Assembly (NCBI GenBank): GCA_964592155.1
Contig: CAZQDA010000072.1
Location: forward strand, 1 to 15,677
DNA length: 15,677 bases
Direction: 5' to 3'
DNA from: Christensenella sp964592155
Lineage (GTDB): Bacteria; Bacillota; Clostridia; Christensenellales; Christensenellaceae
Part shown: positions 1-6,299 of the stretch, piece after piece
Numbering within the stretch: position 1 is the stretch's first letter
Layout: each line of letters begins with the position of its first letter
Notes under the pieces: model-generated
Databases searched by the model: none
The model's input: the letters and a program-made list of their open reading frames with translations, nothing else
Told to the model about the DNA's origin: nothing
Position numbers and translations under genes: made by a program

Positions 1-2
1 GT

Positions 3-458
3 AAAAAGGTCAAGAAAAAAGACCTTGGCGCGATCGCGATGACGTATGGCTATGTCTATGTTGCAAGCGTTGCAATGGGTGCAAACCAGGCGCAGCTCTT
101 GAAGGCAATGCAGGAAGCGGAGGCGTATCCGGGTCCGTCCCTGATCATCGCTTATGCGCCGTGCATTAACCATGGCATCAACATGGGCAAAACACAGCAC
201 GAGGAAAAACGTGCGGTGGAAGCTGGTTACTGGCAGCTTTACAGATACAATCCGTTGCTTAAGGAAGAAGGCAAGAATCCGTTTACGCTTGACTCCAAAG
301 AGCCGACTGCAAGCTTCCAGGATTTCATCATGAGTGAAACGCGGTATAAATCCTTGAAGAAATTGTTCCCGCAGCAGGCGGACGAGCTCTTCCAGAAATC
401 GGAAGAAGAAGCAAAGGAAAGATACCAGTATTACAAAGGACTTGCAGAAGAGAAATAA
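3..458 (+). CDS. nifJ: pyruvate:ferredoxin oxidoreductase, C-terminal part (5' end outside window)
   Basis: The reading frame is open from base 3 and gives the last 151 residues of a protein that is about 1,170 residues in this family. PFOR oxidises pyruvate and CoA to acetyl-CoA and CO2 and passes electrons to ferredoxin; it is a cytoplasmic enzyme of anaerobes. The piece covers the end of the TPP-binding domain, with GAIAMTYGYVYVASVAMGAN and then YAPCINHGINMG, whose Cys corresponds to the conserved C-terminal [4Fe-4S] ligand. The tail (WQLYRYNP, EPTASFQDFIMSETRY) also fits the family. The charged, helical end is normal for PFOR. An ATG at 39 lies inside the domain and is not the start. A strong terminator follows 34 bases after the stop. 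Confidence 0.93.
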   Translation, partial: KKVKKKDLGAIAMTYGYVYVASVAMGANQAQLLKAMQEAEAYPGPSLIIAYAPCINHGINMGKTQHEEKRAVEAGYWQLYRYNPLLKEEGKNPFTLDSKEPTASFQDFIMSETRYKSLKKLFPQQADELFQKSEEEAKERYQYYKGLAEEK

Positions 459-492
459 ACTTTTCTGAAACCAAATAAGTAGATTTTACAAA

Positions 493-527
493 AAAACGAC
501 CTGAAAATTATATTTTCAGGTCGTTTT
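493..527 (+). terminator. intrinsic terminator of the PFOR gene
   Basis: A perfect 16-bp inverted repeat (493-508 with 512-527) closes on a three-base loop. The stem ends in AAAA on the left and TTTT on the right, so it could work in both directions. It separates the PFOR gene from the sortase operon. Confidence 0.85.
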
Positions 528-602
528 GGTGTGCTTTTGGTGGACTGGGCGATCTATAATTATAACTGGTAAAGTGTTAGTTTTTTTACGCGGAGGAATA
601 TT

Positions 603-1478
603 GTGCAGGACGAAAAACAGAATTTAAAACAGGAAAGCAAAGAGCCTGTTGAAGAACAAACAAAGGAAAAATATGGAAAAAGGCCGCGAAACAAAAAGAG
701 AATGTTTTGGACGATTGTCGTTGTGGCGGCGGCTGTGGCGGCGGTTGTTGCAATCGTTATTGCGGTTCGTTTAACGCAGGCGGAAGAGGCCAGCCGCAGG
801 GCATACGAAAAACTGGCGGCAGAGACGCCTATGGCTACGCAAACGATTGTGCCCGCACAGACACCGATCATAACAGACGGCCTACAGCCGAGCGACCGGC
901 AGATCGCCTTTGATGAGCTGAAAAAAACCAACGAAGATGTCATCGGTTGGATTGCTGTTCCGGGAACACAAATTGATTATCCTGTCATGAGAGGGATTGA
1001 CAACGATTATTACATCAATCACGACATGAGGAAGGAAGAAAGTCCGATGGGAGCTATTTTCGTCGATATGGCAAACAATAACAACTGGAAAGATCCTCAT
1101 ACAGTGATCTACGGACATAACATGAAAAATGGCAGTATGTTTGCGCAGCTGCACCAGTTTGAGGATGACATATTTTTTACTGAAAATAATATTGTAAAAA
1201 TTTATGTTCCGGATGGAATGTATGTGTACCAAATTTTTGCCGCATATCCGACGGACGACTCAAATATTCTGTATGAAAGAGATTTTACCAATATAAATGT
1301 GTGGAAGCAATATCTTTTGGATGTTTTTGCGAATAAGGATATCAAGGCGAATATTGACCAAGCTGCCTCCGTTTCGCAGGAAGACCGAATCATTACGCTT
1401 TCGACTTGTATTAAGGATGAGCCTGACAGGCGTTATATTGTGCAGGCTGTGCTGGAAAAATCGGGAGCGCTTTCCTAA
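603..1478 (+). CDS. srtB: class B sortase
   Basis: Membrane-anchored transpeptidase that cleaves a C-terminal sorting motif and joins the protein to peptidoglycan. Of 291 residues, 1-33 are a charged cytoplasmic tail, about 34-56 a transmembrane helix, and about 100-285 the sortase domain. The class B pattern is clear: ENDVIGW-like start (NEDVIGWIAVPGTQIDYPV, 110-128), His172 in YGHNMKNGSMF, Cys269 in TLSTC and Arg277 in RRYIVQAVL, the three catalytic residues. The GTG start is preceded by GGAGG six bases upstream (592-596). A TATAAT at 555-560 may be the -10 box, without a good -35. The next gene, 49 bases on, encodes a protein ending in SPKTG, the motif type used by clostridial class B sortases, so the pair is probably one enzyme and its substrate. 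Confidence 0.93.
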   Translation: MQDEKQNLKQESKEPVEEQTKEKYGKRPRNKKRMFWTIVVVAAAVAAVVAIVIAVRLTQAEEASRRAYEKLAAETPMATQTIVPAQTPIITDGLQPSDRQIAFDELKKTNEDVIGWIAVPGTQIDYPVMRGIDNDYYINHDMRKEESPMGAIFVDMANNNNWKDPHTVIYGHNMKNGSMFAQLHQFEDDIFFTENNIVKIYVPDGMYVYQIFAAYPTDDSNILYERDFTNINVWKQYLLDVFANKDIKANIDQAASVSQEDRIITLSTCIKDEPDRRYIVQAVLEKSGALS

Positions 1479-1527
1479 ATAATTTAAGGCATCATAAAAA
1501 ATCACTATATAAAAGGAGAAAGAGAAG

Positions 1528-2184
1528 ATGAAAAAAGTACTAGCAATTGTATTGGCGATTGTGCTGTGCCTGTCCATCGGCAGCGTGGCTTTCGCTGAAG
1601 AAAGCCCTGTAGGCCCGGTCAAAGTCGGGCCGGGCGAGAAGATGGAGGGGGGCTGCACAGTTGAGTTTTCCGGTGTGCCGGATGGCGTAAAGGGATCTAT
1701 CGGCGCTCTGCCGGGCGAGGCGGTTAAGGCTACAAACGAGTATTTTGCAAATAATTTTGATAAGGAAACATGGAGATGCATCATTATTGGCGACATCAAG
1801 CTGTTTAACGCGGATGGATCGGACTATACCGGCAAAGCGACGTTCAAAGTTTACAGCAGTTATATCAAAGCCGGCGATGAGATCTATGCGCTGCATTATA
1901 AAAATGGAGGCAGCATCGAAAAAATCAAAGCGTCGGAAGTTGGAGACGGCTATTTTGTCTTTACAGCGGATTCCCTGTCCCCGTTTATGTATGCAGGGCC
2001 TAAAACCTCATCGGGTGGCGGCGGTACGCCGAACGTAGAAGGAACCACAGATACGACGGATACAACGAAGAAATCTCCTAAAACAGGCGGAGAAGATATG
2101 GCGATGCTGTGGATTCTGATTGCGGCGGCCGGTATTGCGGTAGCGGGTGTTGCAGGCCGTAAAGCGTTGAAAGCGGGTAAATAA
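1528..2184 (+). CDS. secreted SPKTG-anchored surface protein, probable substrate of the adjacent sortase
   Basis: The protein has 218 residues and three parts. A signal peptide covers 1-23 (KK, then a hydrophobic stretch, cut after AFA). An exported domain of about 130 residues follows, with two cysteines (43 and 84) that could pair outside the cell. A Gly/Thr-rich linker (about 160-182) leads to a cell-wall sorting signal: SPKTG at 183-187, a hydrophobic helix (about 191-210) and a basic tail (RKALKAGK). I do not recognise the exported domain; its pattern resembles the small secreted domains often seen on LPXTG-type proteins of gut Firmicutes, but no function can be assigned. The start is fixed by AAGGAG nine bases before the ATG. 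It is probably co-transcribed with the sortase and ends at the terminator at 2208-2238. Confidence 0.88.
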   Translation: MKKVLAIVLAIVLCLSIGSVAFAEESPVGPVKVGPGEKMEGGCTVEFSGVPDGVKGSIGALPGEAVKATNEYFANNFDKETWRCIIIGDIKLFNADGSDYTGKATFKVYSSYIKAGDEIYALHYKNGGSIEKIKASEVGDGYFVFTADSLSPFMYAGPKTSSGGGGTPNVEGTTDTTDTTKKSPKTGGEDMAMLWILIAAAGIAVAGVAGRKALKAGK

Positions 2185-2207
2185 GCGAAGCAGAAAAAGA
2201 ACGACAG

Positions 2208-2238
2208 AAAAAAGGATAGCCGTTGGCTATCCTTTTTT
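2208..2238 (+). terminator. intrinsic terminator between the SPKTG protein and the LCP gene
   Basis: A perfect 14-bp stem (2208-2221 with 2225-2238) closes on GTT and ends in six T. The six A at its base make it potentially bidirectional. It lies only 23 bases before the ATG of the LCP gene, too close for a full promoter between them. Confidence 0.85.
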
Positions 2239-2261
2239 CAAAGCGGGAGAATGTTAAAAAG

Positions 2262-3278
2262 ATGTCCAAAGCAGGGAACAAGAAAAATATTTTATTAGGC
2301 ATGAAAATCGCAGTTGCAGTTTTTTTGGCCGCAATCACAGGGATTGCATTAGCCGGTTATCAGATGACTCAATATAATCCATTTACCATGTTCACCAACC
2401 AAAATCCTTATGCCATCCAGCAGCAGCGGAATTTGTCTGAACTGAAGACGGTTTACAATGGTACGAAATATCGATACAACAGCGATATTGTCAGCGTATT
2501 GTTTTTGGGGATAGACCGGACCACGCAGCGCGGCGGCAGGCAAATTAACCAAAACGGATATCAGGCAGATACCCTGATGGTTGCTGCGATGAATACGAAA
2601 ACAAGAGACATCACGTTGATTAATATCCCTCGCGACACGGTGACGGATGTTATGAAATTTGACGGAATGGGTGAATACGCTGCGAAAACGCCTTCTCCAA
2701 TTTGCACCGCACATTCGTTTGGAGACGGAGACGTGACCAGCGGACAAATGACGGAAGCCGCGGTAAGCAATTTGTTGTACGGAATCCCTGTCAATTGTTT
2801 TATTTCAATGGATATAGACGGCATTGATAAAGCGGCGGGGCTTGTGGGCGGGGTTCCGGTGGAGATCATTGAAGATATGACCATGATCGATCCGGAGATG
2901 AAAAAAGGGGAAACCTTTGTTTTGGATGAAAACACAGCGGAAAATTATGTTCGGGACCGGCAGTTGCCGGGAATGAGCGGCCTTAACACAGATCGGATGA
3001 AAAGACAAATGCAGTTTTCCGAGGCGTTTTTAGATGTATTCCGGAAAAGGATAACGCAAGACAAGAGCTTTGCAATTATGTTCCTGAAGGAAATGAGGCC
3101 TTATATCAGTATGGATATGTCTCCGCGCGAACTGATTTACGCAGTGTGTTCACTGCTGGAAGGAAAAGATAAAATGCAGGTGATCGCGCTCAAAGGGGAG
3201 AAGATGGAAGAAGGATATTTTCTGGATGAAAAAGAATTGAAGGACATGGTTATCAAAACTTATTTTATTCCTGCATAA
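2262..3278 (+). CDS. LytR-CpsA-Psr (LCP) family cell-wall glycopolymer ligase
   Basis: LCP enzymes sit in the membrane facing outward and move teichoic acids or other phosphate-linked glycopolymers from a lipid carrier to peptidoglycan. The 338-residue protein has a short cytoplasmic tail, one transmembrane helix (about 12-33) and a single LCP domain (about 76-265). Family signatures are LGIDR (82-86), the acidic QADTLMV (101-107), INIPRDT (120-126) and YVRDRQ...NTDRMKRQ (229-249), which supply the Asp/Arg residues that bind pyrophosphate and magnesium. About 70 residues follow without a second domain. The ATG is preferred: an in-frame TTG at 2223 falls in the loop of the upstream terminator. 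Its ribosome site (GGGAG, 2245-2249) is rather far, 12 bases away. Expression probably needs read-through or a promoter inside the preceding gene. Confidence 0.9.
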   Translation: MSKAGNKKNILLGMKIAVAVFLAAITGIALAGYQMTQYNPFTMFTNQNPYAIQQQRNLSELKTVYNGTKYRYNSDIVSVLFLGIDRTTQRGGRQINQNGYQADTLMVAAMNTKTRDITLINIPRDTVTDVMKFDGMGEYAAKTPSPICTAHSFGDGDVTSGQMTEAAVSNLLYGIPVNCFISMDIDGIDKAAGLVGGVPVEIIEDMTMIDPEMKKGETFVLDENTAENYVRDRQLPGMSGLNTDRMKRQMQFSEAFLDVFRKRITQDKSFAIMFLKEMRPYISMDMSPRELIYAVCSLLEGKDKMQVIALKGEKMEEGYFLDEKELKDMVIKTYFIPA

Positions 3279-3412
3279 TGGAGCGGAAGTGAAATCTTCT
3301 TTGACACAGATACACAGCTTTTTTGTTTGTCCTAAATTTATGGATGCCACTCTGGACATCGCGAAGGGCTTAACAGGCATAGGGTCGTATGTAGTTGTGT
3401 TCGCGAAGCGGT

Positions 3413-3448
3413 GCGTTTTCACGGTTTGCCAGCCGGAAACGCTTTTTT
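3413..3448 (+). terminator. probable terminator of the LCP gene
   Basis: GCGTTTTC (3413-3420) pairs with GGAAACGC (3435-3442), including one G-U pair, and six T follow at 3443-3448. The loop is 14 bases with a possible inner GG/CC pair. The rest of 3279-3412 contains no convincing gene; a 69-codon GTG frame starts there but runs through this terminator and the next promoter. Confidence 0.6.
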
Positions 3449-3449
3449 G

Positions 3450-3478
3450 TTTACAAATGATTGGGAACGTGTTATACT
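3450..3478 (+). promoter_or_regulatory. sigma-A promoter of the DEAD-box helicase transcript
   Basis: TTTACA (3450-3455) and TATACT (3473-3478) are 17 bases apart, and TG one base before the -10 box (TGTTATACT) makes it an extended -10. Transcription would start near 3485, giving a leader of about 85 bases before the TTG start at 3571. Confidence 0.7.
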
Positions 3479-3510
3479 GGCACGGTATTACAAAGTAGAT
3501 TATTGAAGAA

Positions 3511-3547
3511 AAGACTTTGCTTTGAGATAGCGAAGTCTTCTTTTTTT
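3511..3547 (+). terminator. terminator hairpin inside the helicase leader (possible attenuator)
   Basis: AAGACTTTGCT (3511-3521) pairs with AGCGAAGTCTT (3529-3539), 11 bp with one G-U pair and a seven-base loop, followed by seven T (3541-3547). It lies after the promoter at 3450-3478 and before the helicase start. CAAAGT (3491-3496) can pair instead with ACTTTG (3514-3519), which would block the left arm of the terminator. Confidence 0.7.
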
Positions 3548-3570
3548 GGAAAAAGAGAAAGAGGTAACGA

Positions 3571-4698
3571 TTGAGTTTTTCGCAACAAGTATCAAAAGAA
3601 ATGAACAAGACCCTGCAAAAAATGGGGTATTCAAAGCCGACCCCCATACAGGAGCAGACGCTTGCGCCCCTTCTGGAGAAAAAAGACCTGATTGGTCTTG
3701 CGCAGACGGGGACAGGAAAAACGGCGGCGTTTATGATTCCGATTCTGGAAAATATTTTTCCGCCAAATAAAAAGGTGCAGGCGCTGATTATGTGTCCGAC
3801 GCGTGAGCTTGCAATGCAGACGGCTAAGGTGGCGACGGAATTGTCCGCGCACATCCATGGACTGCGCACGGTGAGCGTTTACGGCGGGCAACCCGCAAAT
3901 GTGCAAATCCGCGCATTGCGCGCGGGCGCGCAGATTGTGGTGGGAACGCCCGGACGCCTGAAAGACCTCATCAACAAAAACGTGCTGAAATTAAAGAACG
4001 TGCGCACGGTTGTGCTCGATGAAGCGGATGAAATGCTGGATTTTGGGTTCCGGGATGATATGAAGGAGATTTTATCCTCTGTGCCCAAGACGCGCCAGAC
4101 AATGCTGTTTTCGGCAACCATGAACAAAGAAGTAACCGCAATTGCCACGCAGTTCCAGACTGAACCGGTGCGTATCGAGATTGGCGCAAAAAACCAGCCG
4201 GTGAAGACGGTCAGCCAGTCGTATATGCAGACAAAGCGCAAATCAAACGCGGTATGCGGCCTGATTGGAAAGTGTTCGCCCAGGCTTACGCTTGTATTTT
4301 GCAATACAAAGCGCAAGGTAAAGGAGCTGCAAAAGGAGCTTTACGGCAGGGGTCTTGCCACTGCATGCCTGCATGGAGATATGCGGCAAAAGGAACGCGA
4401 CACCATCATGAATACTTTCCGCAAGGGAAAGACCAAGGTTTTGATCGCAACGGATGTTGCGGCGCGTGGAATTGACATCGATAAAATAGATTTGGTGATT
4501 AACTATGATGTTCCGGATAAGCCGGACTACTATGTACACCGGATTGGCCGCACAGGGCGCGCGGGCAAGGACGGAAAAGCCTACACGCTGATTACTCCGC
4601 GTGAGCATGGAAAAATTAAAGACCTGGAACGCAAGCTGCACATCAAGCTCGCCCGCGAAAAAAATGAGGAAGAAGCAAAAGCGGATATCGCGGTATGA
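3571..4698 (+). CDS. DEAD-box ATP-dependent RNA helicase
   Basis: Cytoplasmic ATP-dependent RNA-unwinding enzyme, of the kind used in ribosome assembly, RNA decay and cold adaptation. All motifs are present in order: Q motif GYSKPTPIQ (19-27), AQTGTGKT (44-51), PTREL (76-80), TPGR (126-129), DEAD (150-153), SAT (181-183), LVFCNTK, ATDVAARGID and HRIGRTGRAG. The 375-residue protein ends soon after the helicase core with a short charged tail, so it is a minimal form, nearer RhlE/CshB-like proteins than DbpA or DeaD with their extra RNA-binding domains. The TTG start is supported by GAGG six bases upstream and by the Phe at position 3, about 17 residues before the Q motif as the family requires; the first ATG (3601) would remove it. 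The leader contains a possible attenuator. Confidence 0.95.
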   Translation: MSFSQQVSKEMNKTLQKMGYSKPTPIQEQTLAPLLEKKDLIGLAQTGTGKTAAFMIPILENIFPPNKKVQALIMCPTRELAMQTAKVATELSAHIHGLRTVSVYGGQPANVQIRALRAGAQIVVGTPGRLKDLINKNVLKLKNVRTVVLDEADEMLDFGFRDDMKEILSSVPKTRQTMLFSATMNKEVTAIATQFQTEPVRIEIGAKNQPVKTVSQSYMQTKRKSNAVCGLIGKCSPRLTLVFCNTKRKVKELQKELYGRGLATACLHGDMRQKERDTIMNTFRKGKTKVLIATDVAARGIDIDKIDLVINYDVPDKPDYYVHRIGRTGRAGKDGKAYTLITPREHGKIKDLERKLHIKLAREKNEEEAKADIAV

Positions 4699-4712
4699 GG
4701 GAAACAAACAGA

Positions 4713-4733
4713 GGCTGCCTTGCAGCCTTTTTT
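4713..4733 (+). terminator. intrinsic terminator of the helicase gene
   Basis: GGCTGC (4713-4718) and GCAGCC (4722-4727) form a six-bp GC-rich stem with a CTT loop, followed by a T run at 4728-4733. It starts 14 bases after the helicase stop. Confidence 0.8.
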
Positions 4734-4798
4734 GATACGTGGAATATGAGATCGTTGTTGTGATATTATGTTTTTATAAAAGACGGGAGGGGTATCGT

Positions 4799-5272
4799 AT
4801 GGTTCGTTTGCTGTTCAGACAAAAAATATTTTCATGGTTTGATTCGTATGATATTTTCTATGAAAATGGAGAGGTTGCATTTACTGTAAAAGGCCAGATG
4901 GCGTGGGGACATTTGCTGAATGTATATGACGCGGCGGGTCAAAAACTTGGCTGCGTCAAGGAGCGGGTGCTCACGTTCCTCCCAAAGTTTCAGATATTTC
5001 TGGATGAAAAGCCCGTGGGCGTGATCAGCAGGGAGTTTACCATGTTCAGGCCAAAATATAACATCGATTTCAACGGGTGGAATGTAGAAGGCGATTTTTT
5101 GGAGTGGAACTATCAGGCGCACTGCGGCAGAGAACTTGTCATGACTGCCCAAAAGAAAATATGGAATTTGACTGATACCTATGAGATTGGTGTCAATGAT
5201 CCGCAAAATGTGCTATGTGCCCTGATGGTGGTGCTGGCAATTGACGCGGCAAATTGCAGCGCAAGGGATTAA
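4799..5272 (+). CDS. LURP-one-related / YxjI-type tubby-like barrel protein
   Basis: The 157-residue protein has the LURP-one-related pattern: a short basic start (MVRLLFRQKIFSWFDSYDIF), then alternating strands with 'GEVAFTVKGQMAWGHLLNVYDAAGQKLG', 'FLPKFQIFLDEKPVGVISREFTMFRPKYNID' and a final hydrophobic helix (about 138-150) that fills the barrel. Tubby-like members often bind membrane lipids; the bacterial ones have no proven role. The frame is open from a GTG at 4739, but the ATG at 4799 is chosen because GGGAGGGG (4785-4792) lies six bases before it and the family starts here. A TGATATTAT at 4761-4769 could be an extended -10 box. No partner gene is adjacent. Confidence 0.8.
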   Translation: MVRLLFRQKIFSWFDSYDIFYENGEVAFTVKGQMAWGHLLNVYDAAGQKLGCVKERVLTFLPKFQIFLDEKPVGVISREFTMFRPKYNIDFNGWNVEGDFLEWNYQAHCGRELVMTAQKKIWNLTDTYEIGVNDPQNVLCALMVVLAIDAANCSARD

Positions 5273-5279
5273 CCGGCAC

Positions 5280-5310
5280 AAAAAAGAGGGCTTCCATTTG
5301 GAAACCCTCT
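5280..5310 (-). terminator. minus-strand intrinsic terminator ending the candidate RNA
   Basis: On the minus strand an 11-position stem (5310-5300 with 5295-5285, one internal mismatch) and a four-base loop are followed directly by six T (5285-5280). On the plus strand the hairpin is followed by GCGTTATTTA, a poor U tract, so it mainly serves minus-strand transcription, although it could also help end the LURP-one gene, whose stop lies seven bases before it. Confidence 0.7.
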
Positions 5311-5874
5311 GCGTTATTTACATTCAATTTTTTTATTTCTGCATTCCTGCTCGTTTGCCAATACCTTCGGGCCATGCATCCCCCATCGGTTCCTGCCGAC
5401 CTCCACATCTTCGCGTAAGGCCTACGCCATGTATTTACACGAAAACCGGATCTTCCGGTAATGCAAGTAGTTACTTACAGGTTTGCCACGACACCACACA
5501 CATAATTTGTTTTAAAACCCCGCGCGGCTACAGCGTCCGCTATGCGCTTGCTTTTGTTGGCGCCCTCACCGGATCTTCTTTACGATCCTGCAGCGATGAA
5601 TCTGATCATTCTATCGCCGTCGCGGATATTTCCAAACTGCCAATTGCCAATTTAAAAATCATTTTCCGCGATTCCCTTTGTGCTCCTCAAAGCCACTAAC
5701 TTCGGGTCTGCGTGCGTGTGCCTGAAATAACGCATTCTGAATCGTACACCGGCATCACACCTTTCCTTTTTATTGAAGAATCCCTCCGAACCATTACGTC
5801 CGCCGAAGCATCTTCCCTCTTGATTCTTTTATAAACTAACTGTAATGGCTCAAACATTTTTCTTTGATTAATAT
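5280..5874 (-). ncRNA. candidate large structured RNA (about 590 nt), family not identified
   Basis: No protein gene is credible on the minus strand here: frames are broken and the longest opening inside it is a 53-codon frame (5696-5857) without a good ribosome site. Yet the strand ends in a clean terminator (5280-5310), so something is transcribed. The interval is rich in tight GC-containing hairpins: 5340-5344/5374-5378, 5386-5389/5396-5399, 5413-5417/5423-5427, 5445-5450/5454-5459 (six perfect pairs around three bases), 5571-5575/5584-5588, 5594-5601/5608-5616 (one bulge) and a seven-bp closing stem 5620-5626/5665-5671. A possible promoter (TTGTGC 5909-5904, 17 bases, TATAGA 5886-5881) would start it near 5874. 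I do not see RNase P, tmRNA or SRP RNA signatures. Ornate large RNA families (raiA, ROOL, OLE, GOLLD) are the ones to test. The 5' limit is uncertain. Confidence 0.5.
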
Positions 5875-5880
5875 ATATAT

Positions 5881-5909
5881 TCTATATCGATTTTTTTTCT
5901 CCTGCACAA
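5881..5909 (-). promoter_or_regulatory. possible promoter of the minus-strand RNA
   Basis: Read on the minus strand, TTGTGC (5909-5904) and TATAGA (5886-5881) are 17 bases apart in AT-rich DNA. A perfect TTGACA further upstream (5948-5943) has only CTATTT at 17 bases. AT-rich sequence makes chance matches common. Confidence 0.3.
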
Positions 5910-6008
5910 ATTTTCAAAAAAATAGAAAAATTACAATATTAATGTCAAAAAACAGAAAAAATCACAGCTGCCTTTTTTCAGATTCTTGGGGATTTGTCCG
6001 AAAATGTA

Positions 6009-6037
6009 TTGAAAAATTGCTCATAGTATCATATAAT
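6009..6037 (+). promoter_or_regulatory. near-consensus sigma-A promoter of tRNA-Thr
   Basis: TTGAAA (6009-6014) and TATAAT (6032-6037) are exactly 17 bases apart. Transcription would begin near 6044, where a perfect six-bp hairpin GGCTGA/TCAGCC (6044-6049/6055-6060) starts the precursor. The mature tRNA begins 52 bases later. Confidence 0.85.
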
Positions 6038-6095
6038 AACTAAGGCTGACAGAATCAGCCGCCGTATATCATTTGTCAAATACCCATAAACAAAT

Positions 6096-6170
6096 GCTGT
6101 TGTGGCTCAGGGGTAGAGCACATCCTTGGTAAGGATGAGGTCGCGGGTTCAATTCCCGCCAACAGCTCCA
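6096..6170 (+). tRNA. tRNA-Thr (anticodon GGT)
   Basis: A complete cloverleaf of 75 bases: acceptor GCTGTTG/CAACAGC, D arm GCTC/GAGC, anticodon arm CATCC-TTGGTAA-GGATG with anticodon GGT reading ACC/ACU, and T arm GCGGG-TTCAATT-CCCGC. The discriminator is T and CCA is encoded (6168-6170), both common for clostridial tRNA-Thr. It stands alone under its own promoter. A six-bp hairpin CCAGCT-TGA-AGCTGG (6171-6185) begins directly after the CCA. Confidence 0.96.
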
Positions 6171-6191
6171 CCAGCTTGAAGCTGGACACAT

Positions 6192-6227
6192 GTCGCGTAT
6201 CATCGTTTTGTGGTATGCGACTTTTTT
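6192..6227 (+). terminator. terminator of the tRNA-Thr transcript
   Basis: GTCGCGTATCA (6192-6202) pairs with TGGTATGCGAC (6211-6221), 11 pairs including two G-U pairs, with an eight-base loop and six T (6222-6227). It begins 22 bases after the tRNA. Confidence 0.85.
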
Positions 6228-6270
6228 GTTCTCGCTTTTTCCCATTTGTTCGTATGAATACTTGCATATT

Positions 6271-6299
6271 AAAAAAGCCCATGGTTGTGGGCTTTTTTT
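6271..6299. terminator. second, bidirectional terminator
   Basis: AAAAAAGCCCA (6271-6281) and TGGGCTTTTTT (6288-6298) form a perfect stem with a six-base loop. Both flanks are suitable, so it can back up the tRNA terminator on the plus strand and stop minus-strand transcription coming from the cupin gene or the unassigned stretch upstream of it. Confidence 0.8.

Noticed and set aside
2223..2261. TTG start extending the LCP protein by 13 residues
   Set aside because: The codon lies in the loop of a 14-bp terminator hairpin, and the family normally begins with a short basic tail before the membrane helix, as from ATG 2262.
3289..3498. 69-codon GTG frame just after the LCP stop, with GGAG five bases upstream
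   Set aside because: Its 3' third contains the LCP terminator and the helicase promoter, and the peptide is not recognisable. Kept as a doubtful possibility only.
3150..3869. 239-codon minus-strand frame across the LCP end and helicase start
   Set aside because: It is antisense to two clear genes, a promoter and two terminators, has no ribosome site and a Phe/Ser/Cys-rich composition typical of shadow frames.
5241..5699. 152-codon plus-strand frame overlapping the end of the LURP-one gene
   Set aside because: TTG start inside another gene, no ribosome site, Ser/Pro/Cys-rich composition unlike a protein, and it runs antisense through the terminator and hairpins of the candidate RNA.
5696..5857. 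53-codon minus-strand frame MFEPLQLVYKRIKRED...
   Set aside because: No Shine-Dalgarno sequence (AAAGAAAA only), no recognisable protein features, and it lies within the candidate structured RNA.
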